From Fagopyrum homotropicum (lineage: Eukaryota > Streptophyta > Magnoliopsida > Caryophyllales > Polygonaceae): a stretch of DNA of 64,000 bases. Positions 1-10,752 of this stretch are shown one piece after another. The notes under the pieces are model-generated. The model had not been told where the DNA came from. It saw nothing but the letters and a program-made list of their open reading frames with translations, and ran no database searches. The stretch covers positions 157,156,409 to 157,220,408 of the forward strand of contig BSWB01000002.1 in NCBI GenBank assembly GCA_033239125.1, written 5' to 3'. The position numbers were made by a program, and so were the translations under genes. The first letter of the stretch is position 1. Every line of letters starts with the position of its first letter.

Positions 1-472
1 AATCTGTCCAATGTTGGTCGTAAGCAAATCATTGCATCCATTCTTATGGCCATCGCTCACTACTAGTGCTCACTTCTTCCAATCCCCTCATCAGTCCTCC
101 ACCACATCTGTAGCCTCCTTAGGCCCTTTCTCTGGTCCGGCTTTGATTGCAGTAAGCGTGCCTTTATTGCCTGGGATACCATCTGCTCCCCTACCTCCTT
201 TGGTGGTCTTGGTTTCAAGGAATTACTCTCTTAGAATAAAGCTTGCCTTGCTAAGCTTGTCTACGAGCTCAAGAATAATGATACCAACCTTTTGAGCTCT
301 TGGGTCAAGATTAACGTCCTCAAACACAATTCCATATGGTCCATAAACCCTACCTCTTCTCATTGCCACACTTGGAGTATGTTAATCAAGATCCGCGACG
401 AGTTGCTCTCCTCAAGCTATGGCAACTCTAGAGCTCTCACTACCCCTTCCAGACCTTTCTCCACATCTACTG
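1..472 (+). pseudogene. LINE ORF2 (reverse transcriptase C-terminal region), first part
   Basis: Translation of the plus strand around 118-410 gives the conserved region C-terminal to the RT palm of plant non-LTR retrotransposons: RPFLWSG, then AFIAWDTICSP, then SFGGLGFKELLS, then NKACLAKLVYEL. An in-frame TAG near 230 stands where family members have Trp (WNKA), so the copy is dead. The fragment enters from outside the window and stops abruptly at the family-A LTR at 473. The matching zinc-binding C-terminal domain resumes at 14404, so the two pieces are probably one LINE split by element A. The polymerase catalytic motif lies outside the window. Class is confident; clade is not assignable from this piece. 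Confidence 0.8.
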
Positions 473-998
473 TGATAGAAAAAGGGGCGATCTAGATTGA
501 GGAGAAACTTCAACTACTCCTTCTTGATTGTTTGAATCGGATCAAACTATGAATTTGGGTGACGGAAGCGTTTGATTGATCCTTCAAAAGGATCCTCGAG
601 ATGAATGCTTGGATCAAAGACTAGATCCAAGATAGAACTTTAAGAGGATGGAGGAAGAAGTGATGCCTAAACTAAGTAAGAGGGTTTTCCTTCTCAATAC
701 TTAGTATTCAAATTAGACATGTCTTACAAATGAGTCAAGCCATCCTTATATAGTGGATGGAGGCCATACAAAGAGTCTTAACATAAATGACGGAATTAAA
801 AGTCGGAATTAAGTTCCGAATATGAAAATCCTAAAATATGAAAGGTCGGAATTTAATTCACGGAATTAAGTTCCGGAATTAAAGTTCCGAATACAAATAG
901 ACTTATTATTAAATAGCCGAATAATAATAAACGTCTTCAAAATTGTGCGGGTCCTTCTAGCGGGAACACGGATGGCATCACCATCCGGGGGCGTATCA
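473..998 (-). repeat. 3' LTR of element A
   Basis: This 526-bp LTR ends in TGAT...ATCA. It carries about 40 bp near 958-993 that the right LTR lacks, including the small inverted repeat GGATGG...CCATCC. The rest matches 13917-14403 closely. Confidence 0.85.
744..905 (-). promoter_or_regulatory. U3 TATA box and GGAATTAA/TTCCG palindrome cluster, family A
   Basis: TATATAAGG reads on the minus strand at 744-752. Immediately upstream in element sense (781-905) is a dense set of inverted repeats built from CGGAATTAA and TTAAGTTCCG. The right LTR repeats the arrangement, with TATA at 14188-14196 and the cluster at 14233-14338. A regulatory role is inferred from position only. Confidence 0.5.
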
Positions 999-1011
999 TT
1001 CTCCTCCTCTT
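999..1011 (-). other. Polypurine tract of element A
   Basis: The minus strand reads AAGAGGAGGAGAA directly before the LTR start TGATACG. This is the expected priming site for plus-strand DNA synthesis. Confidence 0.6.
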
Positions 1012-1031
1012 AAATGTGAAACGTCCTCGTT

Positions 1032-1847
1032 TCACCGTAAAAAAAAGAAAGGAGTCACTTGAAGAACAAGACCCTTGAAAATCAACCGTGGATGCATAAT
1101 GTCGGAGTCGGGCGGCTTCGACTTGTAGTCTTTCACAAGGATGTTGGGGCCGCCAAGCTTGTTGAAATCGGGAGGCTCAAACTTGTAGTACATGAGGATG
1201 GCCTCGCCGGTGAGTTTGTCTTCCATGCCCTTTAAGCTTATGACATTGTACGTCGGAGGCATGCCGGAAAGAAGCAAGGGTAAGCCGGTAAATAAATGAT
1301 TAGACAAAACAAAGTCAAACCTCGGGTCAACCGGCTCGAATTTGTAAGCCAACAACATAATGGTGTCATTGTCATGGTTGATGACTTCTTCACCCTTGAT
1401 GATGATCTCATCTTTGTCATCTTCAAAATATTCTCCACATAACGGATTGACAAGATGAATTGGAATGACCGGGACACAAGTTTGAATGACAACATCTTCC
1501 TCGGCTTCGACTTTGTCACACAACGGTTGGACCACCAACTCACACCGTGGCTGTGAAACCGCTTGAGGTTCTTCTTGTTGCGTAGACGTCGTGTTGGCAA
1601 GAAGTTGTACCCTCAAAATGTGAATCTCACGCTTTAGAGCGTCATTTGTTTCCTTGAGCACAACATAGTCATCTTTGGGGGCAATGTCATCAACTTGAGC
1701 ACACCGTTGGGGAACAAAGTTGACAACGTGTTCATGATTAGCACGCCGTCTTGGGGCGCTATAGGTGTCCTCCAAAAAAGATTGTCGGTGTGGATACCGT
1801 TGGTGCCCTTCCATGAAATAAGTCGGCCGTGGTGGGTCCGGAGGAGG
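1032..1847 (-). CDS. Element A family-specific protein, C-terminal part (split by element B)
   Basis: I do not recognise this protein. This piece continues the frame that begins at 12705; the GGAGG target duplication of B marks the exact join. Visible features are a proline-rich start with PPDPPRP, an Arg-rich patch, a heptad-like stretch around LKETNDALKREIHILRVQLL, and an acidic block. The segment IPIHLVNPLCGEYFEDDKDE is almost identical to the second copy at 13018-13710 (IPIHLVNPLCGEYFQDDKDE). The C-terminus repeats a YKFEP / YKSKPPD-like unit. The stop is at 1032. There are no internal stops across the split, so the ORF of roughly 310 codons was open when B inserted. No gag, capsid or enzymatic motif is visible. 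A structural or RNA-binding role for a non-autonomous element is only a guess. Confidence 0.6.
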   Translation of the reverse strand, partial: PPPDPPRPTYFMEGHQRYPHRQSFLEDTYSAPRRRANHEHVVNFVPQRCAQVDDIAPKDDYVVLKETNDALKREIHILRVQLLANTTSTQQEEPQAVSQPRCELVVQPLCDKVEAEEDVVIQTCVPVIPIHLVNPLCGEYFEDDKDEIIIKGEEVINHDNDTIMLLAYKFEPVDPRFDFVLSNHLFTGLPLLLSGMPPTYNVISLKGMEDKLTGEAILMYYKFEPPDFNKLGGPNILVKDYKSKPPDSDIMHPRLIFKGLVLQVTPFFFLR

Positions 1848-3174
1848 TGTTACGCTAAGATTGGTAGCACAAAAAGTCTTAAATTTATAACTCGAACTAA
1901 ATCCTAAACTACCTAGCGAAACCCGCAGTGTACGGGACGTTTGTAGTAGGGATAGTACTCCGAGGTCGAACACAAAGACTAAGGTGAAATTGATTCGATT
2001 TGTGATTGAGTTTAGTAAAGACCTAGGTTGAAAGGAAAGGAAGAAATAAAGAAATGAAAATCTCAAATGTTTTTGGTTGGTTTTTGGTGATCAATCAAAG
2101 ATCACAATTCATGCAAGGTAAATAATCAACTAAACTATGAATCAACACAAATAAACAAGCTAAACAAGATATAGATCAAAGAAAGAAAAGACGGATTCTA
2201 GGGGTTGGAAGTTCCGGTTATGGCATAGGACTCAAGCTATCTATTCATTCCTTGGATTAACTATGTTGGGGTTAAGTGTTTCTAGATTGGGATCAATCAC
2301 CGGGTAGGTCTCATGATCAACTAGTCCATTCCCTAGGTCTCATTACCGGGTAAGTCTCTAAGAACCTAAGGGACGGAATTCTACTCAAACCGGATTGTTG
2401 TCTAGAGATCTTACCTATTACCGGGTAAGTCTTGGAAGGGAAGTCCTAAACGACTATCCTAGCACACTTAATCCAATGGCGGCTTATTAGGCTCACCACT
2501 ACCTAAGGTTTGTTGAACTCTAGAAATAGAATCCGGAATTCTTCACTACAAAAATCTATCAAGGTGTGGCAATGGTGTGTGTTCTTCTTCTCCTCTTGAA
2601 TGGAGCTCTTCTTCTTCCTCTTTGACACTTTCCTTCCTAGAAAAACTTCTTGTTGAGAGAATATTTTTGTTAGAGAGTCATGGATAATGGAGAGCTGCTC
2701 CAAGATGATTCTCACAGCCCATGAAGGACCACTTTTATAACAAACTCGCATGAGCTGGCCACGAGAGTCGTGGCACAGCTGTCACAAGAATCTGGCAAAA
2801 TCTATGGGTGATATCACGGCCGTGGAGTGTCAGAGAACCGTGATTCTGTGCAGAAACTTCGCCTTGGATCATTAAGCTGTGATTTGGTGCGTGGCTAGTG
2901 TTGGCAAGGTTCCATGAGTCCTCTTTAGCCCTTAGCTTGTGTCCCAATGAGTCCGAGGGTGTGTCATCTAGATGAACGATCCTCAAACGTATCGTTTTAG
3001 CTCCTAAATCTCCCGAAATACCTATAAAACACGCACAAGTCCGTGTAGACGTCTATCTCGACAAAGTACATGAATTGAGTGCAAAACGTCGTGAACTACT
3101 GCTAAACTATGCATGAATGAGTGAGAAATCTATCTAAATTATTACCTAAAACTAAGTCATAAATCGTGTTATCA
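1848..3174 (-). repeat. 3' LTR of element B (internally deleted)
   Basis: The 1327-bp LTR lacks about 490 bp present in the right LTR. The break lies after AAGGTTTGTT near 2514, where sequence equivalent to about 11420-11912 is missing. The TATA box is on the minus strand at 2732-2739. Several copies of the ACCGGGTAAGTCT motif are present at 2295-2435. Confidence 0.9.
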
Positions 3175-3213
3175 AAATACCCCATACTTAAGGTTTGCTC
3201 GTCCCCGAGCAAA
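3175..3213 (-). other. 3' polypurine tract and hairpin module, element B
   Basis: The minus strand reads hairpin TTTGCTCG-GGGA-CGAGCAAA (3213 to 3194), a 4-nt spacer, AAGTATGGGG (3189 to 3180), then TATTT and the LTR. The stem is 8 bp with no mismatch. The same module recurs at 4423-4453. Confidence 0.7.
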
Positions 3214-4422
3214 TTCCCAACTATAGACTAAGAGATGACATGATTTATGCATGCAGAAAAATGGCAAAATCTTTTTGGGTTTGTGCTTCTATTATTGGAT
3301 CACCTTCAAAGTCATGTTTCATGGCAAAGGATAAGCAAGTCATGCATCAAACAAATGAAGACATGGAAAGACAATTGTACTTAACTCAAAAGTATGCATA
3401 AAATGTAAGGATGAAGAAGTCAAGAAGATCAAGAGTACATCCAATCTAAATCACTAAGTCTTACAAACATGCAAATAGGTCATAAGGTCTTGTGAAATAA
3501 AAGGGTCAAGAAATATAGTGATTGGGTGGGGATTTCTAGGCTATGTGATGCTAATCCGGGAACGGAACTAACTCCACAATCTTGTCCTCGATCAACTTCC
3601 CTCAAGTGTATATTTTCCTCTATCTTTTCTTTCTTTTTTTTTTCTTTGACTTATTTTTGAGACAATGGCATTGGTGTACAAAAGCCGAAACCTTGGTGAT
3701 TAGCCGTCCTCGGGCTTTTTCTTAGTTTTCGAGGTGCATCCACACCGGGCACACATACCAAAGCTCGTTTAGGACTATTGGTTTATTTGACTTTGGCAAG
3801 GCACCAACACCCGATTATGTGAAGTGTACCGAGTTACTTGTCATTTAAGCCAATGCCCTCAAGCCTCTTTTTTTTTGGCTACACTTTCACAACAAATTCA
3901 GCATTTTATGCATGATATTCTTTTCATCAACAACTTCACCCCACACTTGCTTTTCGCACACATCTACACACTAGCATGCTCCTATTCCCGGATGGGTTAA
4001 AAGAGGTCAATTTTATCTCAATTGAGGTGCTCAAGCAATCATGATTAAGAGGAGAAGTAGAGAAAAAATGAATTGCCTCATTCATTCCTAGATGGTATGC
4101 AAGAACTATCATGTAATTTCGATCTTCAATACTCAATCATTTCTAGGCAAACATCATGATCACAAATCATTCATAGAATTTCAAGAGAAGTACTTCAAGT
4201 CCACATATGCGTTCATCAATCATAACACATGAGGCCATCCATAGCCAATCCTCAAGACAAGATTCATCATTAGGGTCATATCCAAGCCTAGAAAGCACAA
4301 AAAATTTTTAAATTTTCTGAATTTTTATGGGATTTTCGATTTAAGTATGTACAATGCAAGACATGTGAAGATTTTAAACTATCCTAGATGCTCATCATGC
4401 AAAGGATCATGCAAACCCCACT
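3214..4422 (-). other. Element B 3' non-coding region
   Basis: No ORF here is long enough or similar enough to be a gene. The sequence is AT-rich with pyrimidine runs (3625-3660). In elements C and D this interval follows the third ORF. Apart from the two PPT-like modules bounding it I see nothing functional. Confidence 0.5.
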
Positions 4423-4453
4423 CCATACTTAGAAACACATTGTCCCCAATGTG
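4423..4453 (-). other. Internal PPT-like hairpin module, element B
   Basis: On the minus strand, CACATTG-GGGA-CAATGTG (4453 to 4436) is followed after 5 nt by AAGTATGG (4430 to 4423). It has the same design as the module beside the 3' LTR and lies about 1.2 kb upstream of it. Confidence 0.6.
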
Positions 4454-4800
4454 GTATACAAGTAAAGAGAGTGAAAGAAGGTTCTCACAATGTAAAAATG
4501 GTTTGCTATGGTATTTGGGATTGCTCAATAGTGAATTGATGTTTGATGATCCTATCAACCATGGTAGAGAGCTCTAAGCATCCATCAAAGCTTCGGGACC
4601 CGCGCTAGGCACCGCTAGCCGTCCAAGTTCCGCGTCCGCTCCACCCATAATTGGTGAGGGGTTCATCATCATCATTCCTATGTCAAGCAAGGCTTCCAAT
4701 GCCACTAATGTTCTAGCACACACACAAGGTAGACAAAACACACACAAAGATAGAAAAACCTAAAAATGAAAACAAAACGAAAAAGGAAAAATGTTACCAA

Positions 4801-4814
4801 TGGGTTGCCTCCCA
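4801..4814 (-). other. Post-pol hairpin, element B
   Basis: On the minus strand TGGG-AGGCAA-CCCA lies 47 nt after the pol stop, with a further G-T wobble pair outside. It is homologous to hairpins at 35088, 41092, 48269 and 56158. Confidence 0.6.
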
Positions 4815-4860
4815 CCAAGCGCTTCTTTAAGGTCATTAGCTTGACCAAACTCGGGAGCGT

Positions 4861-7665
4861 CTATTCAAGGTGAAGTGGGGCAATCATGTCAACCGGGGCT
4901 CCCGGAATATACTTCTTCAAGCGGTGCCCATTCACTTTGAAATTTCCACAATGCTCCCCTCCTATCTCAATAGCTCCATGAGGAAAGATTTTCTTCACCA
5001 CATATGGCCCGGTCCATCTTGACTTGAGCTTTCCGGGAAAGAGCCTTAGCCTTGAGTTGAAGAGAAGGACAAGATCTCCTTCACTCAACTCCTTGGGGAT
5101 GATCCTTTTGTCATGCCATCTTTTGGTTCTTTCCTTGTAGATACGGGCATTCTCATAAGCTTCCAACCGGATCTCTTCAAGGGCGTTTTTATCAAGCAAC
5201 CTCTTTTCTCCCGCCTCCTTGAGGTCAAAATTTAGCCACTTAATGGCCCAATAAGCTCTATGCTCCATTTCCACCGGAAGATGGCAAGACTTTCCATAGA
5301 CCAACTTGTAAGGAGTGGTTCCAATTGGTGTCTTGAAGGCGGTCCTATATGCCCACAATGCGTCATTGAGCTTCATAGCCCAATCCTTTCTAGTCCTAGA
5401 CACCGTCTTCTCAAGGATGGCCTTGATCTCCCGGTTGGATATCTCCACTTGGCCGCTAGTTTGGGGATGGTAAGGTGTTGCCACCTTATGAGTCACCCCA
5501 TACTTGGCCAAAAGCGCCCCAAAATTCCTATTGGTGAAGTGCTTTCCTCCATCACTAATGATCACCCTTGGTGTTCCAAACCTAGGGAAGATCACCCGGT
5601 TGAAGAACCGCACTACCACCTTGGCATCATTTGTAGGAGAGGCGATTGCCTCCATCCATCTTGACACATAGTCCACCGCCAATAGGATGTAGAGATTTCC
5701 ACACGAAGAAGGGAATGGTCCCATGAAGTCCACACCCCACACATCAAATATTTCGACTTCTTGGATGTTGTTCAAGGGCATTTCATTCCTCCTTGAGATG
5801 TTGCCTGTCCTTTGGCAAGCATCACACGCCGCTACAAAACCTTGCACGTCTCTAAACAAGTTAGGCCAATAAAAACCGGATTGCAATACCTTGGCACACG
5901 TCTTGTGTGAGCTAGCATGGCCTCCACATGGTAAGGAGTGACAATGCCTGATCACACTCTCCACTTCATCTTCCGGTATGCATCTTCTAAACATTCCATC
6001 TGGCCCTCTCTTGAATAGAAGTGGTTCACTCCAATAGTAGTGCCTCACATCGTTGAAGAACTTCTTCCTTTGTGCATATGTTAATCCGGGAGGCACTTCC
6101 TCACACACTAAGTAGTTCACGATGTCGGCAAACCATGGCTCACTTTCTGTAGACACTTGGAACAAGCATTCCTCCACCATTTGTAATTGCTCATCACGGA
6201 ATGAGTCATCAATTGGGATGTCATCTCTTTCAAGTTCTAATGGTGGGAGTCTACTAAGGTGATCCGCCACGGAGTTCTCGGATCCCTTCTTATCTCGTAT
6301 TTCCAAATCAAACTCCTGAAGAAGAAGGATCCACCGAATCAACCTTGGTTTGGCATCCTTCTTTGTAAGTAGATAACGGATCGCAGCATGATCCGTATAA
6401 ACTATGACCTTCGCTCCAACAAGGTACGAGCGGAACTTCTCAAATGCATACACCACCGCTAACAACTCTTTCTCGGTGGTTGCATAATTGAGTTGGGCAT
6501 CATCTAGCGTCTTGCTAGCATAATAAATGGCATGAGTGCGCCCATCTTTCCTTTGCCCCAAAACAGCCCCAACGGCTACATCGCTTGCATCACACATGAT
6601 CTCAAATGGTAGACTCCAATCCGGAGGTTGCATGATAGGTGCGGAGATCAAGGCGTTCTTCAACCTACAAAAAGCCTCAAGACAATCCTTGGAAAAGACA
6701 AAATCAACATCCTTCATTAGTAGGTTAGTGAGAGGCTTAGAAATTTTAGAGAAGTCTTGAATAAACCTCCGGTAGAAACCGGCATGCCCTAAGAAACTCC
6801 TTACCCCCTTCACCGAGGTAGGTGGTGGCAACTTCTCTATTGTTTCAATCTTGGCCCTATTAACCTCAATGTCGCGGTTAGACACCAAGTGTCCTAACAC
6901 AATCCCTTCACTTACCATGAAGTGGCATTTTTCCCAATTTAAGACAAGATTTGTCTCCTCACATCTTTGCAATACTAATGACAAGTTAGCCAAGCAATTA
7001 TCAAAGGAAGAACCATAAACAGAGAAATCATCCATAAACACTTCCATGATATTTTCTATGTATTCCGAAAAGATAGCCATCATACACCTTTGGAAGGTGG
7101 CGGGTGCATTACACAACCCAAATGGCATTCTCCTATATGCAAAAGTACCCCATGGACATGTAAAGGTTGTTTTCTCTTGGTCATCGGGGTGGATAGGGAT
7201 TTGGAAGAATCCACTATAGCCATCTAGGTAGCAAAAATGAAAGTGTTGAGCTAACCTTTCTAGCATTTGGTCAATAAAGGGGAGAGGGAAGTGATCTTTC
7301 CTAGAGGCCATGTTCAACTTCCTATAATCGCTGCACATTCTCCACCCCGTAACCGTCCTAGTCGGGATTAGTTCGTTGTTCTCATTAGTTACTACGGTCA
7401 TCCCACCCTTCTTAGGAACTACATGAACGGGACTAACCCACTTACTATCCGAGATAGGGTAGATAATTCCCGCATCTAGCAACTTAATGATTTCCTTTTT
7501 GACTACCTCTTTCATTATAGGATTCAATCTCCTTTGATGTTCAATAGAGGGTTTATGATTATCTTCCATCATTATCTTATGCATGCACAAAGAAGGTTTT
7601 ATGCCAACCAAATCATCAATAGTATAACCAATGGCTTTCCTATGCAATCTTAGTTCATGCAACAA
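4861..7665 (-). CDS. pol: Element B pol: RT, RNase H and integrase, open
   Basis: A 934-codon open frame covers the enzymatic half of a Ty3/gypsy polyprotein. RT carries YLDGYSGFFQI near residues 146-156 and the catalytic FMDD at 210-213. RNase H carries its acidic residues in MCDASD (~D359), TTEKE (~E400), YTDHAA (~D425) and VADHLSRL (~D468). Integrase has a zinc-binding H-H-C-C (H575, H583, C614, C617) and the triad D646, D705, E741, giving the canonical D-x58-D-x35-E. The C-terminal KSRWTGPYVV segment and VNGHRLKKY resemble the GPY/F module. The Met is only the first in the open frame. The true frame starts upstream and is cut off from gag-pro by a one-base shift near 7700. All key residues seem present. 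It would act in the virus-like particle and nucleus, but cannot be made as a normal fusion here. Confidence 0.93.
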   Translation of the reverse strand: MLHELRLHRKAIGYTIDDLVGIKPSLCMHKIMMEDNHKPSIEHQRRLNPIMKEVVKKEIIKLLDAGIIYPISDSKWVSPVHVVPKKGGMTVVTNENNELIPTRTVTGWRMCSDYRKLNMASRKDHFPLPFIDQMLERLAQHFHFCYLDGYSGFFQIPIHPDDQEKTTFTCPWGTFAYRRMPFGLCNAPATFQRCMMAIFSEYIENIMEVFMDDFSVYGSSFDNCLANLSLVLQRCEETNLVLNWEKCHFMVSEGIVLGHLVSNRDIEVNRAKIETIEKLPPPTSVKGVRSFLGHAGFYRRFIQDFSKISKPLTNLLMKDVDFVFSKDCLEAFCRLKNALISAPIMQPPDWSLPFEIMCDASDVAVGAVLGQRKDGRTHAIYYASKTLDDAQLNYATTEKELLAVVYAFEKFRSYLVGAKVIVYTDHAAIRYLLTKKDAKPRLIRWILLLQEFDLEIRDKKGSENSVADHLSRLPPLELERDDIPIDDSFRDEQLQMVEECLFQVSTESEPWFADIVNYLVCEEVPPGLTYAQRKKFFNDVRHYYWSEPLLFKRGPDGMFRRCIPEDEVESVIRHCHSLPCGGHASSHKTCAKVLQSGFYWPNLFRDVQGFVAACDACQRTGNISRRNEMPLNNIQEVEIFDVWGVDFMGPFPSSCGNLYILLAVDYVSRWMEAIASPTNDAKVVVRFFNRVIFPRFGTPRVIISDGGKHFTNRNFGALLAKYGVTHKVATPYHPQTSGQVEISNREIKAILEKTVSRTRKDWAMKLNDALWAYRTAFKTPIGTTPYKLVYGKSCHLPVEMEHRAYWAIKWLNFDLKEAGEKRLLDKNALEEIRLEAYENARIYKERTKRWHDKRIIPKELSEGDLVLLFNSRLRLFPGKLKSRWTGPYVVKKIFPHGAIEIGGEHCGNFKVNGHRLKKYIPGAPVDMIAPLHLE

Positions 7666-7685
7666 CTTAGCAAGTTCATCATCAC

Positions 7686-9149
7686 TTAAGCATGCATTAA
7701 AATTACAGGATATGTAGAGTTTTCACCAAGAAATGCATACTTCAAATGAGAGGGGAGGGGTTTAAGTTCAAGTGAAGGAGGACCTTTATCGGTTGAAGAT
7801 GATCCAAATAAGGTTGGATGAGATGAGTCCAAAGCAAATGAAGACTCTCCATGTCTCCTGGAAGCTTGATCATCATTAAGAGCTGATCCAGGGAAAATCA
7901 CGGCTGGAATCACGGGTTGCTCAACTTCCACGGCCGTGGTTCTTGCCAAGCTTGCTTCTCGGAGTTGTCCAGAAAGTTTGACGGCCGTGGAACATAAATC
8001 TCGACCGTGGAACTTGCAGCTGTTCAAGACCTCTTCGTGGCTTTCAAATCCAACTCTTGGCTCTTCTTCCAAGGCTTCCAAGGCCTTGATCTCTTCATTG
8101 CAAGCCTCCTCAACACCTTCTTCCATCATACTTAAGGTAAGAACCTTCTCCAAGGGATCCTTGATCAAGATCGAGCTTACAACTTCCCTAGATTCCTCTT
8201 GCTCGACTATGTTGAAGACGTCCTCATCAAGGGCTGACCCTTTCGTCATTGTGGACAACTTGAACTTGATGTTCTCTTCTCCAATGTTGAAGGAGAGAGT
8301 CCCATTCTTGCAATCCACTAGGCATCCGGAAGTGGCGAGGAAGGGTCTTCCTAAGATGATGGGAACCGGATAATCCGCCGGGATGTCCAAGAAGACAAAG
8401 TCAATTGGCACATAGAATCCTCCTAGTTGCACCGGGATGTCTTCTAAAATCCCAACCGGATGAGTGATAGAACGGTCCGCCATATAGAGGGTCATCTTGA
8501 CCGGCTTTGGCTCTCCTAGCCCCACCTTGTTGCAAAGTGCAAGCGGTATGATGCTTACACTGGCTCCAAGATCGCAAAGGGCCTCGTACTTCACGTCTCC
8601 CACTCCAATTGGGACACAAAAAGAGCCCGGATCCCTTAGCTTGGGAGGCATCTCCTCCTTCATTGTTTGGATCAATTCTGAGGATCTCTTGGTCATTCTT
8701 ATCTTCCCATACTCCTCCAACTTCCTTTTGTTGGAGAGTATTTCTTTCAAAAACTTGCCATATGCCGGCATTCCTAAAATAGCATCCATGAACGGAATGT
8801 TAATATGCAACTTAGACATTAGTTCAAGGAACTTACCAAAGTGGTTGTCCAAACGAGCTCTTGCTCTTGATTGTGGGAACGGTAGTGGTGGCTTGTATGG
8901 AGGTGGTGCCACATAGGTTGGCTCTACATCCTTGCTCTTGCCTTCATCTTCTTGCAACTTTCCCTCTTCTACCACTACTTGCTTTCCCTTAGCATTGTCC
9001 TTGGGCAAAGGATCTTTCATACTCAACCCACTCCTTGTTGTGATAGCCAACACTTGGCCTCTTGGGTTGTCTTCGGTTCTTCCGGGAAGCTTTCCCGGAT
9101 CTCTATGGGCTTCACCCGCCTTTTGGAACACTTGTGCTTCCAAAACTTT
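7686..9149 (-). pseudogene. Element B protease region with flanking linkers
   Basis: The retropepsin-like aspartic protease is recognised by CDLGASVSIIPLALC, with DLGA replacing the usual D-S/T-G-A, and downstream IILGRPFLATSG. Just upstream lie DPGSF and the conserved INIPFMDAILGMPAYGKFLKEIL segment. The frame runs in line with gag but follows an in-frame TAA (9150), where relatives have Gln. It ends at a frameshift before RT (~7700). The protease-RT linker (7860-8030) is poorly conserved and contains several copies of the B-family GGCCGTGG motif. The enzyme would cut the polyprotein. It is expressed only if the stop is read through. Confidence 0.85.
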
Positions 9150-10611
9150 TTAAGCTTTAGAGATTGAAGTCACGGTGCTCTCAAGACCACTCAACCTTCC
9201 AAGCAATTGCTCAAACATTATTTCGGTTCTATCCTTTGGAGGTTGAGTGAATCCGGGTGGGGGTTCTTGTGAAGCTCTTTGTGGTGGAGTTGTGCTTGAG
9301 GAAGCGGGAGGGTTCAAGGCTCCATCCGGGTTAGAGTAAGAAAATCCGGGATGGTTGTGGTTGGGCCGGTAATTGTTGAATTGCCGGTTGTTGTTGAAAC
9401 TCCTTGAACCTTGGTAATTGTTGAAGTTGCCCCTTCCCATATAATTCACATCCTCCTCTTTGGAAGACAAGTTGGCTTGTGGAAGCACTTGAGGAGTTGC
9501 TTGGTTCTTCAAAGTTGTAGCACACAACTCCCTCAAGGACTTCAACTCATTGTTGATGGCGTCAAGCTTGAAATTGCTCATGGTGACCTCACTCACCTCA
9601 TATGCTCCCGCCTTTCTCCCTTCACTCTTCCTATGGGAGTATTTCTCAATCACTAGGGCTTGCTTCTCCACAAACTCCCAAGCTTCATCTACATGCTTCT
9701 CCATAAAAGTCCCACCGGAAAGAGATTGGAGCTTGAATTGGCTATCTTTATCAAGTCCCTTGAAGTAGATCTCCAATAGCTCAATTTTTGGTATGCCATG
9801 GTGTGGACAATCAAGGAGAAGATCCTTGAACCTCTCCCATGACTTGAATAAACTCTCTATCCTTCATCACGAAGGCATTGATCTTCCCTCTTAATTCGGT
9901 AGTCTTGGAAGGCGGGAAGAACTTGGTCAAAAACTCGGTTGTCATCTCCTCCCAAGTACCAACTCGCCCTTGTGGAATAGATTGATACCAAGCCTAGGCT
10001 TTATCCTTAAGAGAGAAGGAAAAATCCCTAAGCTTATGGTTGTTGCTCTCCAATCTTGGCGGTCTAAGAGTCTCCATCAAGATCTCATAATTCATCAAAT
10101 GTTGATGAGGAGACTCTCCTTCCATCCCTCCAAATTGATTATGCCGGATCATTTGTAGAACTTGAGGGCAGAGGTCATAGTTGTGGGTTGCGGGATCTCC
10201 TAAGTTCACACCCGGTCGGTATGCTCTTTGTGCCGGATCCATACGTCTCCCTAGGGTTTGTGGCTCTTCAATGGCAATGGGCTCGACCCTAACATTAACC
10301 GCCGGCTGCGGTTGTATCACCGGTGGTGGAGGAGGTGGAGGTTGTTGACGATTAAGCTCTCCTTGAACAAGGGCTTGCCTAATCTCATCAATCTCCCTCC
10401 TAGTTGCTTCTTGCCTCTCACTGGCAAGTCTCCTTTCTTCCTCCAAGAGCTCATCTCTTAGCCTTATTTGCTCTAAGGCTTCATCCAATTCAGCTTGGAG
10501 GTTTCTTCCGGCCATCTCCTTCTCTTTTCGAATGCTCTTTGATCTTGATCTAAGGGTTTTCTCCGGTTCGGGATCGAATGGAGCTAAATCCTTTCCACGA
10601 GATCTTCGCAT
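9150..10611 (-). pseudogene. gag: Element B gag
   Basis: The ATG at 10611 gives MRRSRGKDLAPFDPEPEKT, matching the start of the D2 gag (MRRTRTGKEIVPYDPEPEKT). A heptad-rich segment, a Pro run and the capsid-like RRMDPAQRAYRPGVNLGDP region follow, then NYEILMETLRP. There is TAG at 9994 (a Trp codon in relatives), a frameshift near 9850, and then EIYFKGLDKDSQFKLQSLSGG to the TAA at 9150. The C-terminal part is rich in Asn, Gly and Arg (GNFNNYQGSRSFNNN) and has no CCHC knuckle, so RNA binding may use this basic low-complexity tail. It is non-functional as it stands. Confidence 0.85.
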
Positions 10612-10727
10612 AAACCTAAAGAGTAAGAAATGTCCTGAAAAGCAAAGACACACACCAAAGAGAGATCAAAAGCAACAAGAAAGATCTACACTAATAACAA
10701 TCACAAAATAGACTCAATCTAGACCTA

Positions 10728-10746
10728 GTCCCCGGCAACGGCGCCA
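10728..10746 (-). other. Primer-binding site of element B (tRNA-Asp type)
   Basis: The minus strand reads TGGCGCCGTTGCCGGGGAC, complementary to the 3' end of plant tRNA-Asp(GUC) including CCA. It is 6 nt inside the 5' LTR. Confidence 0.85.
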
Positions 10747-10752
10747 AAAACT

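Noticed and set aside
3195..4577. Third ORF or envelope in element B
   Set aside because: The longest frames are below 80 codons and share nothing with the C or D third ORFs. The interval appears to have lost that gene.
10728..10746. Possible tRNA-Asp and tRNA-Met genes
   Set aside because: Only the 3' 12-19 nt complementarity is present. No cloverleaf surrounds the sites. They are primer-binding sites.
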